Below are positions 1 to 12,300 of a stretch of DNA of 64,000 bases, piece after piece. Position numbers and translations under genes: made by a program. This stretch comes from Quercus robur. Taxonomy: Eukaryota; Streptophyta; Magnoliopsida; Fagales; Fagaceae. The stretch is taken from NCBI RefSeq assembly GCF_932294415.1, contig NC_065536.1:16117974-16181973 (forward strand), written 5' to 3'. The notes under the pieces are model-generated. The model did not search any database. It was not told the origin of the DNA and saw only the letters and a list, made by a program, of their open reading frames with translations. How positions within the stretch are numbered: the first letter of the stretch is position 1; every line of letters starts with the position of its first letter.

Positions 1-1144
1 CCACACTTCAACAAAGAGACTTCGGTGATTCATAATTCATCAAGAATCATGACCCACTTTAGCACCACTCTTTGAAGCAACTTTTTAACCGTTATGTTGA
101 TCGGTGACTCCATGATTCTCATCAAGAATCAAGACCCAGTTCACTTCGGTAGTACCAACAACATGCAGCGGTGATGGGGCTCCATCGGCGACGAAAATAG
201 CTGTCGAGAGTGATAAATCTAAAAGTTGTGTACAGTCATGATTGAACCAAAAACTATGAAGCAAGTGTAGATCAGTGGTTTGGGGAGCATGTTTGGCCGT
301 GGGTTTGTGTTTATATATATAGCAGGATTGTTCTGGAGCAATGATATGGTACATTTGAAGAGACTAAGAAAAAAGGGAGTGCAGTTCTTAAATAGTAGAG
401 AGTAGAGACTGTGGTTGTTGAAATTTTTGTTATAGAATTTTAGTTGAAGTAGAATTTTCAAGCTCTTGAAACATATATCTAATAGAGTTTTACTTAAACT
501 AAACTATTGTAACACTTGATAAGTTAATAAATATATAAGATATAAAACCTAAAAGAAAAAGAAAATAGTGATGATGTAGAAAATTGTAGAAGTTTCAAAA
601 GTTTCGGTTATATATATATATATATATATATTGATTAGATTATTTTATCACTTTTCAAAATTTATGAATATTTTTTTAAAAATAATTTTCACTGGTTTTA
701 TTGCTTCATCAAATTTCAAAAACAATTTATGTAATCATAAGTTCATCTCCATGAATATCATATGAAAAACACTCTAAAGTGCTCATTACATGTGTTCACT
801 AAATAAAGTGATGTAAAAAGGAAAAAAAAAATTATTTGATAAGTTGTTGTTTTCTTTTTTAATTTGTAAGTTAGATGAACACATTTATAGTATTGCAGAG
901 AAAGTTAATAATTTATAATTGATTTTTTTTTATTTCATCATATTTTTTAGTGTAAATTCATGAATATGTATGTAAAAATATTTAACACGAAATTGAATGG
1001 CAACATTGAGTTTCATAGAAGAGTTTAAACCTTCAATTGAGGGTTCGTTTGGTTGGGGAGATAGAAAAGTAGGAGGATAAAAAATGGAGACGGGTGGAAA
1101 AGTTGGAAAATAGAAAATATTTTAGTTTCCTTCATTTGTGTTTG
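1..1144. other. AT-rich flank, no recognisable gene
   Basis: I see no gene that I recognise. The minus strand is open from 354 to 85 (89 codons starting MYHIIAPEQS), but I cannot match it to a family and its composition does not argue strongly for coding. A TA dinucleotide run lies near 609-631. The rest is AT-rich intergenic DNA. Confidence 0.5.
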
Positions 1145-1152
1145 GTTGGAGG

Positions 1153-1695
1153 TAGGGGTTTGTAGCGAACTCACCAAAACTGACCCGGCCCAACGAAGGA
1201 AACTAAAATATTTTCTACAGTCAGTTTTCAAGGGTTGGTGGATTGGGTTAGGTTATAAATATTTTTTTTTTTTACAGTGGGTCAGATTGGGTTCGGGTTA
1301 TAAGATTCACAAATCCCAACCTAACCCACCTATATTTAATAAATATTTAAAATATATATTATACAATTTTGTTATTTACTTTTTTGCACCTCTTCCTAAA
1401 TAAAACTCAAACCCTAAATTCTTCTCATATAATTTGTATTTGTTTGATGTTTTGCTCATGATTATTTGATTATAAATATACTCTTATTTGTGGTAGTGTT
1501 GTTCTAATACTTAATTTAGTAACAATAATAATAACTAAAAAAAGCTGTCCAACCTGTGGGTCCAACCACATCCAATTGGATCCACGTGGGTTGGGTTGAA
1601 CGCCTATGATAGGTTGAGTTGAGTTGAATGTTTTTTAACCCATCATGGTGAGCTGGGTTGAAAAGATTCCTCAACTCGACCCATGCACACTTCTA
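1153..1695. mobile_element. hAT-like non-autonomous element, 543 bp
   Basis: The ends read TAGGGGTTTGTAGCG on the left and, on the complementary strand, TAGAAGTGTGCATGGG on the right. They are flanked by GTTGGAGG (1145-1152) and GTTGAAGG (1696-1703), an 8-bp target duplication with one mismatch, the size expected for hAT transposons. The interior is rich in GGGTTGGGTT-type and CCCAACCC-type words on both strands. It encodes no transposase that I can see. Ends and duplication size resemble the elements at 27489 and 56985. Confidence 0.65.
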
Positions 1696-1703
1696 GTTGA
1701 AGG

Positions 1704-3049
1704 AGTGGAAAAGTAGAGGGTTGAAGAATTTTTTTATTTGATTGAGAAGAAAAATAGGATGATAGAAAATGTTGTTTATATAAATTTACAATCATGTCCC
1801 TATTAAATAAAAAAACAAAAATTACACTTTTTATATTTTTATTAATATATATATATATATGGGCACTTCATTTGTAAAATAATAAAAAAATAAAAAATAA
1901 AAACAAACAGAGGGGAAAAAAAAGAGAAACCAATAACGCATTAATGGCAAAAAAAATCAAAAACCCAAAACTAATGGGAGAAAGAGAGAGAAATGAATAG
2001 CACCTATAAAAAATAAAAAAATAAAAACTAATGAAAAAAAGGGTTGTCAACGTCGGCAAGGGGGGAAGTATTTTTCTAGAAAGAGTACGGAAAAATTAAA
2101 AGAAACAAAGGCCGAAAAAACAAAAGCTTCACGTTGGCAGTGGGCAATGGGCATTTTAGTCCAAAAATGTGCAACCTATTTTTACTCCAATTTTTTTCCA
2201 TTTTGTGGAAATTGAATTTTGATAGGCTAAAAAAGGTCCGTTTGGTTGAGTAGTTTAAGTAATGCTGTTTGTATTTTTTTTAAATACATGTAGTTAAAAT
2301 ATGTATGAAAATATGTATAATATTATTTAAAAACTAAAAACATATTACTAAAATACTCCACAATACAATACAAGCCAATAACTGAATCTTACCATTTTTC
2401 CCTTCTCTTTTCCTCCGTACCAAGTACTCATCACATCCATTTTCTCTCTTATATCACTCTCTTTTATCCATACTCCCAAAATCGTCCTAAGCAAACATAA
2501 CTTTCTCAAAAAACTAAGTGAAGTAGTTAGTGGAAGGATAGCGTCACTGTCACACAGGTAAAAGTTGAGTTTATAGTTTCACATATCACAAAATTGTCTT
2601 TTTTTGATGGGAATCACAAAATGGTCTTTGTTGACTACAACTTTTGGACATTTCTATGCAACATAACCATGCCCAAAGGCCCAAAATCTGAAATCTAATA
2701 TTTTATTCTTATCAAGAAAAAAAAATATAATATTTTATTTTTGGAAGGTCGTGAATTTCATATTGAATACGTATCATCAATTAAAAGTTTATTTTTTTTA
2801 CTGTTACATTTTGCATTGACTTAAAAAATCAACTTTTTTTACTATTTGTTTATTTTTATTATTATTTATAAGTTTAATTACACTTTTTAATACTATTAAT
2901 AGATCTTACTGTACTATTTTATCTACAGTACTTTTAGTAAAAAAAAAAAATTTAATTAAATAAAATGTTTTCAAACAGACTCAATTGTACATAGGTTCTA
3001 GTTTTCTCAGGAAGGAAAAGATTAATAAAATAAAGAATCAGTATATTAA
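1704..3049. other. Gene-free AT-rich stretch
   Basis: No coding region is recognised. It holds poly-A and TA runs and, near 2237-2300, a GTCCGTTTGGTTGAG sequence resembling the left end of the Tourist/hAT-type MITEs found elsewhere in the window. I could not find its right end. Confidence 0.5.
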
Positions 3050-3245
3050 GGATGTGTTTGGATAACTCTTGTTTTACTGAAACTGAAAAATTATTGCTGA
3101 AAGTACTGTAAATAAATGTAAAAGTTAGTTGAAATAGTACAGTAAGATCATAAATAATACTAAAAAATGTAGTAAAACTCATAAATAATAAAAAAAATAA
3201 GTTAAATAATGAAATAAATTTCATTTTTCATTTCAATCGAACACT
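3050..3245. mobile_element. Probable MITE
   Basis: The segment opens with GGATGTGTTTGGATAACTC and closes with CAATCGAACACT, roughly inverted. The interior has the AGTACTGTA/TACAGTA words typical of a MITE family that I recall from tree genomes. No clear target duplication was found, so the boundaries are approximate. Confidence 0.4.
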
Positions 3246-3598
3246 AAAGATTCTTGTTGCTTTATGAAGGTTCCAACAAAGTAAATCCACAAGCAGAATA
3301 ATTTGAAATTTCAAATTCCAACACCCAATAATCAGTCTCTAGTCTCTTCTCTACTCTTTATCCGCCATTATTACAACTTTACCGTTAACGGCAAGTCTTC
3401 AATGTTCCATCTCGGTAAAACCGTTAAAAAAATAAATTAACTGATAAACAACAATCCCATGTACTTTTTTTTTTTGGTAGTAACAATCCCATGTACTAAA
3501 ACATAGGGTCCACCAGTCAATCTCTCCCAATAGTGTCTCGCCACATCAGCAATGTCCCACCACGTGTCAAGACATTAACCAATGGTTTTAAAGTAGTA

Positions 3599-3870
3599 CT
3601 CCCTCCGTCCCACTTTGTTTGTCCTGTTTGAAAAGTCAAACTTTTTAAGGGAACATCATTTATTGTCTTGTCTACCTTTTAAAAATGTATAAATTTCCAA
3701 AACTACCCTTAAATAAATTTATCAAAAAATTGAATTATTAATAGGAACATTAGTAAATGGGGGTATAATAGGAACATTAGTAAATCAATAACTCTTATTT
3801 TTAGAAACAGGACAATATTTTGGGACATCCAAAAATGGAATAAAGGACAAACAAAGTGGGACGGAGGGAG
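3599..3870. mobile_element. Stowaway-like (Tc1/mariner) MITE, 272 bp
   Basis: Terminal inverted repeats of 26 bp match perfectly (3599-3624 and 3845-3870). They start CTCCCTCCGTCCCACTTTG, the classic Stowaway terminus. TA dinucleotides flank both sides (3597-3598 and 3871-3872), as expected for a Tc1/mariner target. The interior is AT-rich and non-coding. Confidence 0.93.
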
Positions 3871-4237
3871 TACAAGAATCCATGTTCTCAATTCCTTCAA
3901 GCCAAAGTCCCTTAAAAAAAAAAAAAAAACCCACCAAAATTGATCAATGTGACCAAAAAGCACGTCTTTTTCACTTTTAATTTCACTGTCACCCCTCCGC
4001 TCCTCACGCTCCACCTGGAAAAACAAAACTTTACAGTTCGGTTTGAGATCTGGACCAACCAAAAAAGATTCTTACATTAAAGTATTTTTTTTATTTATTA
4101 TGATCAATGTGATAAAAGTTAGTTAAGTTTTTGATAAATACTTCTTTGTTCTTATTTAATGTGCGGCTTCCAGTTAGGTTAATTTGTCTTAGTTTGAAAC
4201 TATCACAAAATTTTTCAAAACTTCTTGCTATAAATTG

Positions 4238-4618
4238 TTAGAGCATCTCCAACAGAGCATGCATAGCTAAAATATAGAGAATGAAACTGGAAAAAAGAGG
4301 AAAATTGTGTTCCAACAACCTCTCTTAAACCGGCTTTTTTTTTTGCCCATGAACAATAGCTCATCAAGTTTGATGAGCTACTATTCATTCTTCATATCCT
4401 TTTTTTCTATCATAATAATTAGATGTTAAATAAAAAAATGTTGGAAGATGTGTAGTTGTTAAAAAAAAGAATAAATAATGAATGAAGAAATAATATTTAA
4501 ATGAGATAGAAAGTTTGTTGGAAAATGTATTTGAAAAAATGGGTAGATAAAGGTAAAAGTCATTGTTCATTCTTCAAACAATACAAAAATTTGCTGATTC
4601 TGCTAGAGATGCTCTAAC
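4238..4618. mobile_element. MITE with GAGCATCTCCAACA-type ends
   Basis: The left end TTAGAGCATCTCCAACAGA and the complement of the right end, TTAGAGCATCTCTAGCAGA, form an inverted repeat of about 19 bp with two mismatches. The interior is about 340 bp, AT-rich and non-coding. TA occurs at both edges, so a TA target duplication is possible. This terminus is common in plant MITEs. Confidence 0.7.
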
Positions 4619-4619
4619 G

Positions 4620-5010
4620 TGGCAAAATGTGATTGGTAAAAATTACTCACAATCTATACGATCAAAATTGTGACAAAAAAAAAGTTAAAACTATCTAAAA
4701 AATAGTTTTTATTTGAGTTCACATTGACACTATTTTTTTCACTTGTTATTAGCTATAGAAAAGTTTAGGACCACAAAATTTTTCACTTTTTACCACAATT
4801 ATGATATGGCAAAGTGTAAAATTACTCACAGTCTATCATATCAGAATTATTACAAAAAAGTTAAAACTATTTAAAAATTAGTTTTTATTTGAGTCCACAT
4901 TGACTCTATTTTTTTTACTTGTTATTAGCTATAGAAAAGTTTAGGATCACAAATTTTTTTACAATTTTTCATCATAATTGTGATGTGACAAGATGTGATT
5001 GATAAAAAAA
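4620..5010. repeat. Tandem duplication, unit about 176-185 bp
   Basis: Two long copies and the start of a third can be read. The word GTTAAAACTAT occurs at 4684 and 4860, and TTATTAGCTATAGAAAAG at 4746 and 4922, both 176 bp apart. A third partial copy begins near 4984 (GTGACAAGATGTGATTG). Copies are roughly 85-90% similar with small indels. The repeat directly abuts the MITE ending at 4618. Confidence 0.8.
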
Positions 5011-6097
5011 AATGGTAGATTCATCCGTAAGTGATGATTAATTATAGCAATCTATCACATTACTCACGACCTGTCACATTAAAATTATAGTAAAAAATTC
5101 GGAGAATAATTTGTGGTCCTGATGCTACTGATTAGCAATCTCATGTTATTATTAGCAATCTCTGGTTGCGAAAATTTTTGTGTTTTTAGATTTTTTTTTT
5201 CTTTTTTTATTGACTTTTGTGTCACCCTCAACTGTACAGGAACTTTCACCTTCTAATCTGGGCCTTAAGTGTTCAATCATTGAAAATAACTAATACCCAC
5301 ATTCCTTTTTCTTCTGGCTTCCCGTATTTCCTAAGGTTGTCTTTGAAAATCTGTGCTCAGTTTTTGACTTCTTCTTGTTCTCTAGCTTGATTTCTTCTGG
5401 GTTTTCAAGAAAAATAGTATTTTTTTGGTGCCACTCAATTATATAGCTACAGTAACTTTATTTCAGCTACAAAGTCACTCTCTTTGCATCCTTATCACCA
5501 GTTCTAGTTCTCATCTTGTAAAAAAGTTTCTTTACCTTCAAGAATTTGTAAAGCCATTTCTTTTTAGTTCCAGGTACTTTGAGTGTGGTTATTACTCTGA
5601 GACATAAACTTTGATTTGTTTTCTTCTTTTATTTAAGGTGTTTCTGGTTGTCAAGGTTGAGGTTTTCATGTGGGTCAGTCAAAGTTGATTATGTTGGGTT
5701 AAATAGCTGATCTCATGCTAACAAAGTTAGTGATGATAGCTTCTTCTTGTCCTTGTTTTAAGGTGTAAAAAAATTGTCTCCCTTGTTGTCTTTATATGGG
5801 TCAGTCATAAATTTTGTCGAGGTCATTGGAGATAGATTTTCTTTTTCTTGTCTATTTTTAAGAAATAACTTAAGTCATTGTGATAAATTTTAGTTATTTA
5901 TGGATTTTGTGCATAAGAGTATATTTAGATTTTAGCTTCATCCATTACCTATAAAGAAAAAGAGAGAGTAAAAAAAGATTTGCTTCATTTGTGCTTTAGT
6001 TGGAGCATTGTACGGCCAAAAAAGGTTCTTCGTGTTTCAAATTCTGCATTTTTTTGGAAAAAGGTTTGAGTGGTTGATTGCTTTGTTGGGCTAAGAA
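5011..6097. other. 5' flank of the kinesin gene
   Basis: This stretch holds the promoter and 5' leader of the kinesin gene. It is T-rich, with several possible splice sites between 5300 and 5650, so an intron in the leader is plausible but cannot be fixed from sequence alone. An in-frame TAA at 6092-6094 lies just upstream of the chosen start. Confidence 0.45.
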
Positions 6098-9000
6098 ATG
6101 TTCATTTCCACTGAGGAAAAACAGATCCCATTACCTTCAGAAAAGGTAATGGAGTCCTTGAAATCATCCCCAGTGGGATCAAACCAAGATTCCCATGATG
6201 GGTTCTCACCAGTTTCTGAATTGCACGATTCACCATCCATTCCTGTCATCTGTACCGATGTCAATGTTGTCCCTGAGCAAGAAAAGCATGAGCTTGAGCA
6301 GTCAATACTGAATCTAGAAGGTAGGATTTTCAATCACATTTGAAGCTACCTGAGGTTGTTGTTTTGATTTCAAGCAGTAGTGGTCATTGCCATAATGGTA
6401 ATATCTTTCACTGAATTGGTTCATTAGGGGAAGTTGCACGGTTGAGGCTGAAGGGGAAATCATTGGCTGAGAAACGGAGAGAAGCGTTGAATAAGATATT
6501 AGATATCAAAGGTAATGGTCTTGGTTGGCTTAATCATATGGAATGTTCTTTGTTTTCCTTCTAATATAAGAATTGAGTTCAATTTTCAGGTAGCGTTCGG
6601 GTATTTTGTCGAGTTCGACCGATGCTTTTGACAGACAAGAAAAGAATTCATGAACCCATTTCAGCTGGATCGGAGAAGATTGTGGTTAAGTTGGCTGGAA
6701 CAAGGAAAGAATTCGAATTTGATAAAGTGTTTCAACAAGAAACAAGCCAAGGTTAGTGTTAAATGTCAATGTACTTGTTAAGTTCTGATTATACTTTGAA
6801 AAAAATTAATGCCAGTTGCAATAAGAGTCTATCCTGTTTCAAAATTTTTGTAGAGGATGTTTTTGCTGAGGTGGAACCAATCCTCAAATCTGCACTTGAT
6901 GGACATAATGTGTGTGTTTTCGCCTACGGTCAAACTGGCACAGGGAAGACATTTACCATGGTCAGTAATTGAAATTTGGATTTAGTTAATAATTCTTTCA
7001 TGTGGTTGAACAATGATGGACTGAAATGAATCTACAGGATGGCACAGATGAGAAACCAGGAATTCTTCCTCGAGCTCTGAATGAGCTCTTCCATCAAGCC
7101 TCTTTTGATAACTCGTATTCTTTATCATTTTCGATGAGCATGTTGGAGGTTTACATGGGTCATGTTCGAGATCTGCTGGCTCCAAAACCACTCTATAGAG
7201 CATATGAAGCTCTAACAAGATGGTATTATATTCAACCCACTGCACAATATATATTCATCATGCAGAAATTTGCTAGTTATGATTTTGACTAACTCTACTA
7301 CAGCAACCTCAACATTCAAACAGATTCAAAGGGATCGGTGGAAATTGAGGGTCTCACGGATGTTCCAATTCCAGATATTGCAAAGGCCAGATGGTGGTAT
7401 ACTAAGGGGAGACGTGTGAGATCCACTGCTTGGACTAATGTGAATGAGGCATCTAGCAGGTCACACTGGTGGGTTATGGATCTAGTTATATTTTTTAGAT
7501 AGTTTGATGGATTAATTTGGTTTGATAATTACGTTATCTGCTTAGCTTTATATATCTAGCTTAACGAGGATCACCATTTATCGACGTGGGGATGCTTCGG
7601 AAGCTAAAGCACCAGTAAGCAAACTGTGGATGGTTGATCTAGGAGGAAGCGAGCGCTTATTGAAAACAGGAGCCACTGGACTAACACTTGATGAAGGAAG
7701 AGCCATAAATCTTTCTCTTTCAGCTTTAGGTGATGTTATTGCAGCTTTGAGGAAGAGGAAGGCACATGTTCCTTACAGGCAAGTCCTGTTTGATTCTCAG
7801 CTTTAGTTATCTACCATTCTTGTTAGATAAGCTAGCAGTGGTCCCTAAGTTTGAAATTGCTAGACGTGGGCTTTAAGTTTCTAACTGCTAGCAGATAAGC
7901 CCTTTAAGGTGTTCCTTTTCCCTACCAATTATACTGTAACCTGGCTCAGTTTTATTATCTGTTTCTTTGGTTGCAGAAATAGCAAGCTAACTCAACTTCT
8001 CAAGGATTCCTTAGGTAACATACTGCTTTCTTCTATTTACCATCTTCATAACATTTGAAACAATGCACTAGTTTTGATACCATTTCTAAATGAGATTATT
8101 CTTTAGCTTAATTGAGATCCTAAAATCATGATTGATCAAATCTAGTTGCTTTCTAGGTTGATGAATCCACTATAAACTATGCATTTGTGATAATAACCAA
8201 AAAAAAAAAAAAAATTAACAAAAATTTATTTTTATGTGAAGTTACAACATCCTCATTGAAAAAATGTTTTACAATCAATTGTTACAGGTGATCACTCGAA
8301 AGTTTTAATGCTTGTGCATGTAAGTCCGTGTGAAACTGATGTTGCAGAGACCATCTGCTCTTTGAGCTTTGCTAAGAGAGCAAGAGGAATAGAGTCCAAT
8401 AGAGAACTTCCAGAGGTATGCTTCTCAAATTCTTTGAAACTATTGGTTTCTTCAGTAACACATTTTCATGCATGATTTTTGTATCTATGCTTATATAGGA
8501 ATTGAAAAGGCAAAGAGAAAAAAAGATCATTTTGCTTGAAGAAGACATAAGAGAAGCTGAAGAAGAATGCCAGAAAGTTAGGAATCAAATACACAAGGCT
8601 GAAATTCTGTTGAGTGAAAACAAAGGGCTATTCTCAACTACTTATGGTCTTCTTGAAGAAGAAGCCAAGATCCCCATAAGCCCCAAAGTAGATTTGAAAG
8701 AAGCTATTGGAATACCTCAAACAACCAAGAAAAATATTAAACGAAATCGTTCCAAGTCTCAGCCTCGTTTCATGACTTCCACTGCGGCCAGTCGTGAAAG
8801 GCACAGTGCTGTAGAAAAAGAGATTGTTGGAAGAGCAAGAAGTTTTAGATCAGTGACAAGAAGTTCAAACCAGTTTTCACCTTCCCAATCACTTAGTTAT
8901 TCAGAACCTCGTTTCAGGGCAATTTTACAAAGCTCAAGTAGAAAATCTCGATATGCTGAGACAAAAACTCTCCCTGGAGACAGTCCCAAATGCAATGGCT

Positions 9001-9110
9001 CAGATTTGAAGGTGGACTCCTTGCCAAGAAATAAGATTGTCACTTCATCAGATCCAAATTTGAGAGTTACAATTTGTCGTCATAGAAGAAGGATGTCTGA
9101 TCTAATCTAA
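6098..9110 (+). CDS. KIN14T: Kinesin-like motor protein, KIN-14T type
   Basis: Ten exons (6098-6320, 6428-6511, 6590-6751, 6854-6960, 7038-7222, 7304-7468, 7560-7778, 7977-8014, 8288-8415, 8499-9110) join in phase into 640 codons plus TAA. An in-frame stop at 6092 fixes the start. The motor starts near residue 103 with [11 protein letters not shown] after a short neck, the arrangement of minus-end directed kinesin-14. The P-loop GQTGTGKT is at 182-189, switch [11 protein letters not shown] at 299-308, and switch II at 335-340 reads DLGGSE where most kinesins have DLAGSE. A charged, probably coiled-coil stretch (about 438-475) and a basic Ser/Arg-rich tail follow. Intron 7 (7779-7976) starts with GC, giving AG|GCAAGT. 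The expected role is an ATP-driven microtubule motor. The KIN-14T assignment (Arabidopsis At1g55550-like) is from memory of the [12 protein letters not shown] region. Confidence 0.9.
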
Positions 9111-9936
9111 GCATGACAATGACAAATGAGTGTTTACTGATCTTCTAATGTTATAACTTATAATTGTATAATGTGTGCATGTGTGTATTGTTTTTGGTTC
9201 ACATTCTTTTATGTGGGAAAGTTTATAGTGGGTGGTGATGTGTGTTACATATGGTAATAGGTTGGTTTTCTGGGGCTTGCTGCGTTTGGATCTCTAAGTT
9301 ATTTGTTTTTGTGATCCTTGTAATCTGGTTGAGTCCTGTTAATTATTTGTTAACATGATTTTGTAGCCCTTATAGGGCAAGTAAACTTTGTTCGAAGTTT
9401 GTTAACATAATTGTATGGAAATGACTTTTGACATATTTAATTGCTCTTCTAAAAGTCCTAAAAGCACATATTGAAAGTTGTCTTTGTAAAACTAGCTATC
9501 ATTTTGTTCCCAAACTTTTTTGTTTTATTATGTATTCACTTTGTCAAACTACCTTTAATTAACTTGTCTTTTCTCTCTTATCCAATATCAAACTTTGGCT
9601 CTTTGCGTCTCTCTTTTATGTTTGATTACTCCCTGGCTTATGGATTCTTTATCTTCCTATAAACCTCTTTCGTGATATGTGCTTTGTTGAGCTTCATGGC
9701 ATGCTTGCTCCTCTAGCAGGCTAGTGATGATGTGGTCTTCTTTTCTGTATTTTGACCAAGCTAGATGATGTGGTTTTTGATAGATGCTTTGGACTTACAG
9801 ATTCCATGATAATTGCGTCAAAAAAACCAGTTGGTTTTGGTGAAAGCGTGACTGAAACTTGTATCCCTTATTTACTTTATCAAATGAGATAATTGGAATT
9901 CATTGATGTGATTAGTTATATGAATAAAATTAAGGC
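9111..9936. other. 3' flank of the kinesin gene
   Basis: This is T-rich sequence that probably contains the kinesin 3' untranslated region. No further coding region is recognised. Confidence 0.4.
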
Positions 9937-10098
9937 AAAAGTTAACAGTAGTTTAAAAACTATTTTTAAAAACTATATTTGGAAAAGAAAAAATTATTGA
10001 CTTTTTTTTATAGCTTTTTTATATTTCTCGTAAAAGTTGTATTAAAATTTTTTTAAAATAATTTATTAACAATTGCTCTAAGAGTACCCGTTAAAATG
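9937..10098. mobile_element. MITE copy related to 54100-54264
   Basis: The right end reads GCTCTAAGAGTACCCGTTAA, closely matching GCCCTAAGAGCATCCGTTAA at 54241. The left end carries an inverted GTTAAC. Both copies are about 165 bp, AT-rich and non-coding. Boundaries are approximate to a few bases. Confidence 0.45.
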
Positions 10099-11639
10099 AC
10101 CTTAAAGTTAATAACTATTTGATATTCATCTTTGTTTATTACCTTATTCTTTAAATTATATGTACAATTTCTTTTTCTTGTTTGTTATTGTTAGGGTTTT
10201 GGCTCCAGTAGTCACAATATTAACCAATTCTTAGCCAAGTAATTAATTCAATTAATTATGTTTTAGATCTAGATTGAATAACATTACATAAACAGGAATC
10301 ACATAAGACACCATATTGATAACTTAGGAAAACTGATGAAACAAACCATTTCATAGTATAAACCTAAGGGGATTAAATTGTCAAACCTCAAGACAACAAA
10401 TCCATTAGAATAGAATAGAAGTTTACCTCATGTAATACTTATTGACATGACTACACGTAGTTCCAAGATCCATAGAATATTCTATACTAATTTGTTCCGC
10501 ACAAACTCTTAGATCGTGACTCTAAGATCTAATCTAAAAGATTTGTCCAGTGACATCTTTTGTATGCACACAGGTCTTCAATTGATGCTTCAAAAGAGCT
10601 TGGAAAATTCTAGATTTGTGTACAAAACACTACTCTCTTGTATTTGTAAAAACATGGTCTAGGGTTTGTATATGTAGTGTATTTGAGTTGCACAAAATCC
10701 TACATCCAACAGTTGAAAAAAAAAAAAAAAAAACTGTTGAATACCCAATCTGCCCTAGTCTTGATTGGTCGAGACATATAGTTCGACCGGTTGAGTCAAA
10801 TGACTCTCAATCCACCGTAGTTGAAATACAGCACAACAGCTGTCCAGTTTCTACATTCTTGAGTCTTCAACCTATCGAGCTGCAGTTGAAATATAACACA
10901 ACAACTGTCTAGTTTCTACATTCTTGAGTTTTCTATTGTTTTTAACCTGATTTGTCTTGATCAATTGTATAGCCCGTTACCAAAAAACTAGACAAACTTA
11001 GTTCTAAACATTACAATGGTTTGTGGTTAGCCAACCTATAAATATGGACCTAATAGTTATCTAGAAACTTTTTAAAGTCACCAGTCACCACTGACTTCTC
11101 TCCCCCCTTTTTCTTCTCGGATCTAGGTTGTTGAATCCTTGGGGTTGGAGCACTTTTAGTCCCATACTCCCATACACAATTCCCGCTTAGCCCATTTATA
11201 AGAAAAGCCTGGGCTAAACAAATCTAAATCTATTCTTTGGACCATTGAATCCGATCATTTAAGTCCAGCTAATTTCTACCCCACTTTCTTATTCTTGGTT
11301 CTTTGATATATAAACATAAAGTTAGTCCACTTTCTTAAGTCCTTATAAATGTCCGTTATGTCAATGGAGTGATGAACTTAAAGCAGTAACATGGCGTCAT
11401 GCCATGGATAAAAGAATTAAATTACAATGCTATGTTATATAACTAATAAGACTTTTTTTTGGGAGATCATACCAATTTTTTTGGTCAATTACCCAAACCC
11501 TGCAAATTGTTACTAAAGAAGAAAAAAAAAAAAACAAATTGGTTTTTGTAACTTTTGGAGTACACATATTTGTATTGAATTTATTGTTCTTGAATACATA
11601 ATACGTTTGTGTTTTATTATTCAATACAAAAATCATTTG
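10099..11639. other. Gene-free stretch with a tandem repeat
   Basis: No gene is recognised. Segments around 10200-10800 have a more mixed composition than the neighbourhood and may come from a retrotransposon, but I find no protein homology. The tandem repeat at 10820-10949 is listed separately. Confidence 0.4.
10820..10949. repeat. Tandem duplication, 65-bp unit
   Basis: Two copies start at 10820 and 10885 (GTTGAAATA, ACAACAGCTGTC / ACAACAACTGTC, then TAGTTTCTACATTCTTGAG with one change). Identity is roughly 85-90%. Confidence 0.75.
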
Positions 11640-12300
11640 AATTTTATTGAGAAATCTAATTGTGGAGGGTGGACCTAATCTGCCCCAAGGACCTTGCACC
11701 CAAAGAGAAAATACTGAGAAGCTCCATCTTCAAAATGAGCTTGGCCCAAAGATTGGTAAATGACCAACGAGCCCCCCCGTTGAGAAGAGATCATTTGGGT
11801 CCGTTATCGAGGTAGTCCGAGGAATTCATCTTCTCAAGGAATAGTAACTCAACTGAGAAGTGGTCAAGTGCTTAACTGAGGACACTTCTCCTATCTTCTT
11901 CGTGGAACACGTAGAAGAACACGTAGAAACCAATATAATAGTTACCTCCACATTAATGAGCTCTCCCTATCTAATGTCAACTACATTAAATGTTAAGTGA
12001 TTAGCTTGAATAGTATAAACACCCCTAAAAGTCTATTTTCATGATAAAAAATGGCAGAAGAATGTGCTAATGGGACAAGCATCCTCCTAAATCCAGCTAA
12101 GAGCAGGACATCTGGAAGAGGATGAAAGATAGTTATAAAAGGAAGAGGAGACCAATAGGATCGGGGATCTGAGAAAAAGTAAAGGAAGAACAAGAGAGAG
12201 AAATTGAGAAGAGTTGTTACTTATATTAATCCTTTAGAACCCCTATTTGTACCATAGGAATACAATTTTTGTGCATATAAAACCTTTGATTTGATGATAT
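11640..12300. mobile_element. Possible LTR fragment
   Basis: The composition shifts to a mixed, less AT-rich sequence with promoter-like TTATAAAAGG at 12134-12143 and a purine-rich leader after it, as in plant LTRs. No matching second LTR, primer site or coding region was found in the window. A solo or truncated LTR is my inference only. Confidence 0.3.

Noticed and set aside
85-354. 89-codon open frame on the minus strand at the window start
   Set aside because: I could not match it to any family, and open frames of this length occur by chance on this scale. It could be the last exon of a gene outside the window, but nothing supports that.
4385-4570. Open frame on the minus strand inside the MITE
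   Set aside because: It is a low-complexity translation of AT-rich MITE sequence with no relation to a transposase.
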